Part shown: positions 31,207 to 34,323 of the stretch, piece by piece
How the letters are laid out: every line of letters starts with the position of its first letter
Position numbering within the stretch: the first letter of the stretch is position 1
Origin: Chloroflexota bacterium
GTDB lineage: Bacteria > Chloroflexota > Limnocylindria > P2-11E
Direction of reading: 5' to 3'
Length of the DNA: 34,323 nucleotides
Assembly: GCA_005889405.1 (NCBI GenBank)
Contig: VBFY01000073.1
Location: 1-34,323 of the forward strand
The notes under the pieces: generated by a model
The model's input: only the letters and a program-made list of their open reading frames with translations
Told to the model about the DNA's origin: nothing
Databases searched by the model: none
Made by a program: the position numbers and the translations under genes

Positions 31207-31938
31207 ATGCTCGACATACCGCTGCAAGTCTGGGAGCGGGTGAAGGCCGGTGTGCTGTGGAAGTCGCTCTTCCGCCACGGCTATCCGGACTCGCGCAAGA
31301 ACCAGTCGCTCGCCGTGTTCACGAACGTGTTCCTCCACCTGCACCCGGTCAAGGTGCGGCGTCACGCGCTCGCGATCCCCTACACGTGGTGCATGGGTGG
31401 GCTCTCGTTCTTCCTGTTCCTGGTTCTGACGCTGACGGGAACGCTGCTGATGTTCTATTACCGACCGACGACCGAGTGGGCGTATTCGGACATCAAGGAC
31501 CTCGAGACGGTCGTCATCTTCGGCCAGCTGCTGCGCAACATGCATCGCTGGGCGGCGCACGGCATGGTGATCACCGTGTTCCTGCACATGATCCGCGTCT
31601 TCTACACCGGCTCGTACAAGCCCCCGCGTGAATTCAACTGGGTCGTGGGCACGCTCCTGTTCTTCTTCACGATCCTCCTCTCATACACGGGCTACCTGCT
31701 CCCATGGGATCAGCTGGCGCTTTGGGCGGTCACGGTGGGTTACGAGATCGCACGAGCGACACCCGCCGTCGGCGACGAAGTCTCGTTCCTGCTCTTCGGC
31801 GGCTACCAGCTCGGTCCGAATGCGCTGCTGCGCTTCTACGTGCTGCACGTCGTAGCCCTGCCGCTCGCAACGGGATTCCTGATCGCGATTCACTTCTGGC
31901 GAATACGGAAAGACGGCGGGATCAGCGGGCCCTTATGA
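31207..31938 (+). CDS. Cytochrome b6 (diheme b, N-terminal half of a split cytochrome b)
   Basis: This 243-residue four-helix membrane protein carries the two b hemes of a quinol:acceptor complex. Heme ligands are H113/H127 (NMHRW...FLH, 13 residues between) and H214/H229 (VLH...AIH, 14 residues between). The 14-residue spacing in helix D is the b6f type; bc1 has 13. Phrases such as FYYRPTTEWAYSDIK, LLPWDQLALWAV and the ending RKDGGISGPL also follow plastid b6. Cys62 in YTWCMGG aligns with the cysteine that binds the extra c-type heme in b6f. The ATG immediately follows the flavoprotein stop (AAGGAG 12 nt upstream); the stop overlaps the ATG of a small ORF. Confidence 0.95.
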   Translation: MLDIPLQVWERVKAGVLWKSLFRHGYPDSRKNQSLAVFTNVFLHLHPVKVRRHALAIPYTWCMGGLSFFLFLVLTLTGTLLMFYYRPTTEWAYSDIKDLETVVIFGQLLRNMHRWAAHGMVITVFLHMIRVFYTGSYKPPREFNWVVGTLLFFFTILLSYTGYLLPWDQLALWAVTVGYEIARATPAVGDEVSFLLFGGYQLGPNALLRFYVLHVVALPLATGFLIAIHFWRIRKDGGISGPL

Positions 31939-32114
31939 GCGACCTCAAGAGGAGCGCGAGCGCGCGGGGAGCGGCACACCTCGAGCGAGCATCTGCGCCC
32001 AGCCGGCCCGCACGCCAGACGCGCGGTGAACGGCGGGCCGGCGTAGCCAGCCGCGAGCGAGAGGTGTGGCGCTACGCCGAGCTCGCGCACTTCGCTGACG
32101 TGACGCGCTCATGA
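31935..32114 (+). CDS. 59-codon ORF linking cytochrome b6 and subunit IV
   Basis: It begins in the ATGA that ends cytochrome b6 and ends in the ATGA that opens the subunit IV gene, so it would translationally couple the two. The 59-residue product (MSDLKRSASARGAAHLERAS, later [15 protein letters not shown]) is arginine- and alanine-rich, without a membrane helix or known motif. The DNA contains strong inverted repeats, so it may be a palindromic element that happens to preserve the frame, or a coupling leader rather than a functional peptide. Codon composition is dominated by Arg/Ala/Ser, unlike its neighbours. Confidence 0.45.
   Translation: MSDLKRSASARGAAHLERASAPSRPARQTRGERRAGVASREREVWRYAELAHFADVTRS
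31970..32073. repeat. Nested inverted repeat inside the b6-subunit IV junction
   Basis: Outer arms AGCGGCACACCTC (31970-31982) and GAGGTGTGGCGCT (32061-32073) match at 12 of 13 positions. Inner arms GCCGGCCCGC (32002-32011) and GCGGGCCGGC (32033-32042) are perfect over 10 bp with a 21-nt loop. The transcript would fold into a long hairpin just before the subunit IV start, well placed to affect its translation or to mark mRNA processing. Confidence 0.7.
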
Positions 32115-32920
32115 CAGCTCCGCGCGGACCACAGCCCTTTCCAGGACAAGAGAAGCGTCTAAGGCTCCTCGCGTTCGTGCGGCAGGACTCCGTCGTGCGA
32201 GTGGACAAGCGCGTCGAGGACACCGCGATGGTGTGGCCGCATCTGCTGGTGATCGAGTTCATCGCGGCGATGATCTGGTCACTCGGACTCTTCGTGATAT
32301 CGGCGCTGTTCAACGCGCCGCTGCAGGACCACTCGACGGTCGACTGCACGCCGAACCCATCCAAGGCGCCGTGGTACCTGCTGAATCTCCAGGAGCTGCT
32401 GCTCCACATGGACAAAGGTCTCGCGGGCGTCGTCGTGCCGACCGTATGGCTCGTGTTCATGGCGGCGATCCCGTACATCGACCGCGACCGCTCCGGCATC
32501 GGCCACTGGTTCACCAACGAGATCGGTAGGCGCGTCACGATCTTCTCCACCATCTTCACCGGCGTCATCGTCTCCGGACTGATCGCATTCGACGCGGTGA
32601 TCAAGCAGAAGTACCCGGCGATCGGCTGGCCGGGGTACGCCGAGTTCGCGAGCCAGTACTTTCCCGGCGGGCGCGAGCTCATCCCGAACTACGTCATCCC
32701 GATCTTCCTGATGCTCGCGCTCCCGTTCGTGCTCGTGCAGCTCGTCAAACGTTTATTCGGCGGCGGCACGCGTGAATGGATGATCGCGATCTTCACTGGC
32801 TTCGTCGTGACATACGTCGTCCTCACCGTCGTCGGTACCTCGCTGCGCGGTCCGGGTATGGACCTCTACGCGCCGTGGTCCCTCCCCGAGACCCACCAGT
32901 GCTTCGCGCCGAGGCCTTAG
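32111..32920 (+). CDS. Cytochrome b C-terminal / subunit IV-like membrane protein
   Basis: This 269-residue protein supplies the second half of cytochrome b: about five membrane helices (~42-67, 105-122, 138-158, 193-215, 223-246), longer than plant subunit IV (~160 residues, three helices). The Qo-site region reads [20 protein letters not shown] (82-101), where A86-P87-W88-Y89 takes the place of the PEWY motif. Its family context (KAPWY followed by LQELL) is known from non-photosynthetic bacterial cytochrome bc proteins. The C-terminus ends in a [14 protein letters not shown] segment. The ATG overlaps the small linking ORF; no Shine-Dalgarno is present. The Rieske gene follows after 1 nt. 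Confidence 0.9.
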   Translation: MTAPRGPQPFPGQEKRLRLLAFVRQDSVVRVDKRVEDTAMVWPHLLVIEFIAAMIWSLGLFVISALFNAPLQDHSTVDCTPNPSKAPWYLLNLQELLLHMDKGLAGVVVPTVWLVFMAAIPYIDRDRSGIGHWFTNEIGRRVTIFSTIFTGVIVSGLIAFDAVIKQKYPAIGWPGYAEFASQYFPGGRELIPNYVIPIFLMLALPFVLVQLVKRLFGGGTREWMIAIFTGFVVTYVVLTVVGTSLRGPGMDLYAPWSLPETHQCFAPRP

Positions 32921-32921
32921 G

Positions 32922-33473
32922 GTGATCCGCCCGCACGACGACACCTCCGTCGCGGCCGGCGGCCTGTTGTCGCGTGTGAAGCGGCGGCAGCTGCTCCGCA
33001 TCGGCTTCCTGACCGCCACCCTTCTCGCGGTGACCGAGTTCAGCGCGGCGCTTCTGCCGTTCTTGTGGGTCCTCAAGATCGAGGGTCTCGGCGCCAAGAT
33101 CCCCGCCGGCAAGAAAGCCGACATCCTCACGAAGTTCCAGGCATCGAAGGACGAGCCCATCCTGAACACCGAGGGCCGCTTCTTCCTGATCCACGCGCCC
33201 GGCGCGATCGCGGCCGCGTACCGGAAGTGCACGCATCTCGGTTGCACCGTGCCGTGGAACAAGACCGAGGACCAGTTCCACTGCCCATGTCACGGCTCGC
33301 TGTACGACAAGCACACCGCCGTGGTCATCGGCGGTCCCGCGCCGCGCGGCCTGGATCTCTTCCACGTCACTGATGTGAACGGTGCGATCGTCGTCGACAC
33401 GAACCCGCTCAACGTGCTGAAGCGCGAGAACAACAAGTGGAATCCCGCTCACGTCGAGGTCCCGGACGCGTAG
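32922..33473 (+). CDS. Rieske [2Fe-2S] protein of the b6/bc complex
   Basis: This 183-residue iron-sulfur subunit takes electrons from quinol. An N-terminal membrane anchor spans ~27-50 after a twin-basic stretch ([11 protein letters not shown]). The globular domain holds both cluster boxes: C103-T-H105-L-G-C108 and C121-P-C123-H124-G-S126; Cys108 and Cys123 are the disulfide pair. [12 protein letters not shown] (138-149) is the proline-loop region. The GTG start has GAGG 7 nt upstream and lies 1 nt after the subunit IV stop. The TAG stop shares its G with the GTG of the cytochrome c gene. Confidence 0.96.
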   Translation: MIRPHDDTSVAAGGLLSRVKRRQLLRIGFLTATLLAVTEFSAALLPFLWVLKIEGLGAKIPAGKKADILTKFQASKDEPILNTEGRFFLIHAPGAIAAAYRKCTHLGCTVPWNKTEDQFHCPCHGSLYDKHTAVVIGGPAPRGLDLFHVTDVNGAIVVDTNPLNVLKRENNKWNPAHVEVPDA

Positions 33474-34323
33474 TGGACATCAACATCATCCTGGCCGCGG
33501 CCAGTCTGTTGCTCTTCGTCGCGCTGCTCGCGTACTTCGGCTTCGTCGCCTACCACCAGCAGCAGATCGAGCCGGACGAGAAGCCTGCGACCGGTGTGGA
33601 GCTCCTGCGTCAGCACTACGGTCCCGGCGACACCGTCGAGCAGCCCACGCCGTACTGGGTCGCGCCGATCCCGGCGGCCCCGGATCCGCTCGAGATCTCC
33701 GGCAATCTCGATCGCAAGATCGTCGCCGGTGGCGTCATGCTGTTCGCGCTCTTCGGGCTCGTGGGTGGCTACCTCCTGCTCGAGATCATCCCGAGCGGTC
33801 CGCTGTCGCTGCGCGCCGCGGCGGCCGATAAGCAGATGGAGACATCGATCCAACGCGGCAAGAACCTGTTCGCGAACTTCTGCTATCCGTGTCACGGCAA
33901 GTTGGGACTCGGCAACGGCGAGAACGATGTGACCGGCAAGCCGCTGCCGGGCAAGCCGCTCAACGTCGCGGCCAACAAGTACGACACCCTCAAGGAGGAT
34001 CCGTCGGCGCTCAAGACGCGGGAGGACTTCCTCCGGCTGACGATCACGCGCGGCAAGGCGAACCCGGCGCCGAGCTACTCGATGCCCGCGTGGGGCGCGT
34101 CCGAGGGCGGCCCCTTCAACCCCGAGCAGGTCGGCCAGCTCGTCACGTTCATCATGCATGGCACCGAGCAGGACTGGGCCGACATCGTGAACATCCGAAC
34201 GCATCTCGACGGTGTCGACAACGCCGACGTCGTGCCACCGGCACCGCCGGCGAAGCCAACGGGAGCCGACGCGGCGCAGTTGTACTGCACGACCTGCCAC
34301 AGCTTCGACGCCAACAAGCCCAG
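33473..34323 (+). CDS. Membrane-anchored cytochrome c with at least two heme sites (3' end beyond the window)
   Basis: An open frame begins at GTG 33473, 1 nt overlapping the Rieske stop, and runs off the window after 283 codons. It has two membrane helices (~5-27 and ~82-105) joined by a Tyr/Pro-rich segment. A c-type heme site C137-Y-P-C140-H141 follows, with the likely axial methionine M204 in SYSMPAWG. A second heme site C272-T-T-C275-H276 lies just before the edge, so the protein is at least diheme. It would accept electrons from the Rieske protein. Two-helix anchored diheme cytochromes occur with bc complexes of Gram-positive bacteria and Chloroflexota. Confidence 0.92.
   Translation, partial: MDINIILAAASLLLFVALLAYFGFVAYHQQQIEPDEKPATGVELLRQHYGPGDTVEQPTPYWVAPIPAAPDPLEISGNLDRKIVAGGVMLFALFGLVGGYLLLEIIPSGPLSLRAAAADKQMETSIQRGKNLFANFCYPCHGKLGLGNGENDVTGKPLPGKPLNVAANKYDTLKEDPSALKTREDFLRLTITRGKANPAPSYSMPAWGASEGGPFNPEQVGQLVTFIMHGTEQDWADIVNIRTHLDGVDNADVVPPAPPAKPTGADAAQLYCTTCHSFDANKP

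Overview
This is a high-GC, gene-dense stretch of bacterial chromosome with no phage, insertion sequence, CRISPR array, tRNA or rRNA that I can see. The protein set fits a heterotrophic, aerobic, probably soil or freshwater member of the Chloroflexota (Limnocylindria/Ellin-type lineages) or a neighbour such as Dormibacterota: a split cytochrome b6-type complex in a non-phototrophic setting, a Rho factor with a long low-complexity N-terminus, DUF3048 and DUF402 proteins, and many GTG starts. The phylum assignment is inference. Many genes lack a Shine-Dalgarno sequence and instead carry a -10-like hexamer 6-9 nt before the start codon, so leaderless transcription appears common here.

Layout. 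1-1845: 5' end of a membrane sensor protein and rho, both on the minus strand. 1983-7813 (plus): two tandem M20 amidohydrolases, a lipoprotein-like gene, a P1-family peptidase, a second lipoprotein-like gene and a lipoprotein with a thioredoxin-like C-terminus; the first five are tightly packed, and the sixth has its own predicted promoter. 7778-8941 (minus): citrate synthase. 8942-9217: non-coding, with a run of hairpins. 9218-13676 (plus): an anchored extracellular beta-domain protein, a Na/Pi-cotransporter family protein with a PhoU-like tail, a DUF72 protein, an isoprenylcysteine methyltransferase-family membrane protein and a DUF1761 protein. 13681-14011: a decayed LURP-one/Tubby-like gene. 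14008-17508 (minus): a CPA2 antiporter and an FG-GAP/DUF3048 fusion.

17563-22115 looks like a functional cluster around two strands. An FAD-dependent UDP-galactopyranose-mutase-like oxidoreductase and an LpxD-like N-acyltransferase lie on the minus strand. A polysaccharide-deacetylase-like protein, a ketoacyl-ACP synthase III and an acyl carrier protein lie on the plus strand. The two arms are separated by only 29 bp, with a -10 element for each direction. Together they could free an amino group on a sugar, build or elongate an acyl chain on the ACP and N-acylate the sugar.

22112-24114 (minus): sucD and sucC, which with citrate synthase represent the TCA cycle. 24146-26095 (plus): a small P-loop kinase-like protein, a polytopic membrane protein of unknown function and a small secreted protein. 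26166-29171 (minus): an Npt-like transporter with a HEAT-like tail, a TPR-like protein and a DUF402 protein.

29197-34323 (plus) is the most notable locus. A GltD-like flavoprotein carrying N-terminal and C-terminal iron-sulfur modules is followed by cytochrome b6, a 59-codon linking ORF with 4-nt overlaps at both ends, a subunit IV-like protein, a Rieske protein and a membrane-anchored multiheme cytochrome c that runs off the window. The order suggests a quinol-oxidising b6f/bc-type complex with a dedicated NAD(P)H- or ferredoxin-linked flavoprotein. The cytochrome b6 keeps the cysteine that holds the extra c-type heme in b6f complexes, while the subunit IV-like protein lacks the usual PEWY glutamate.
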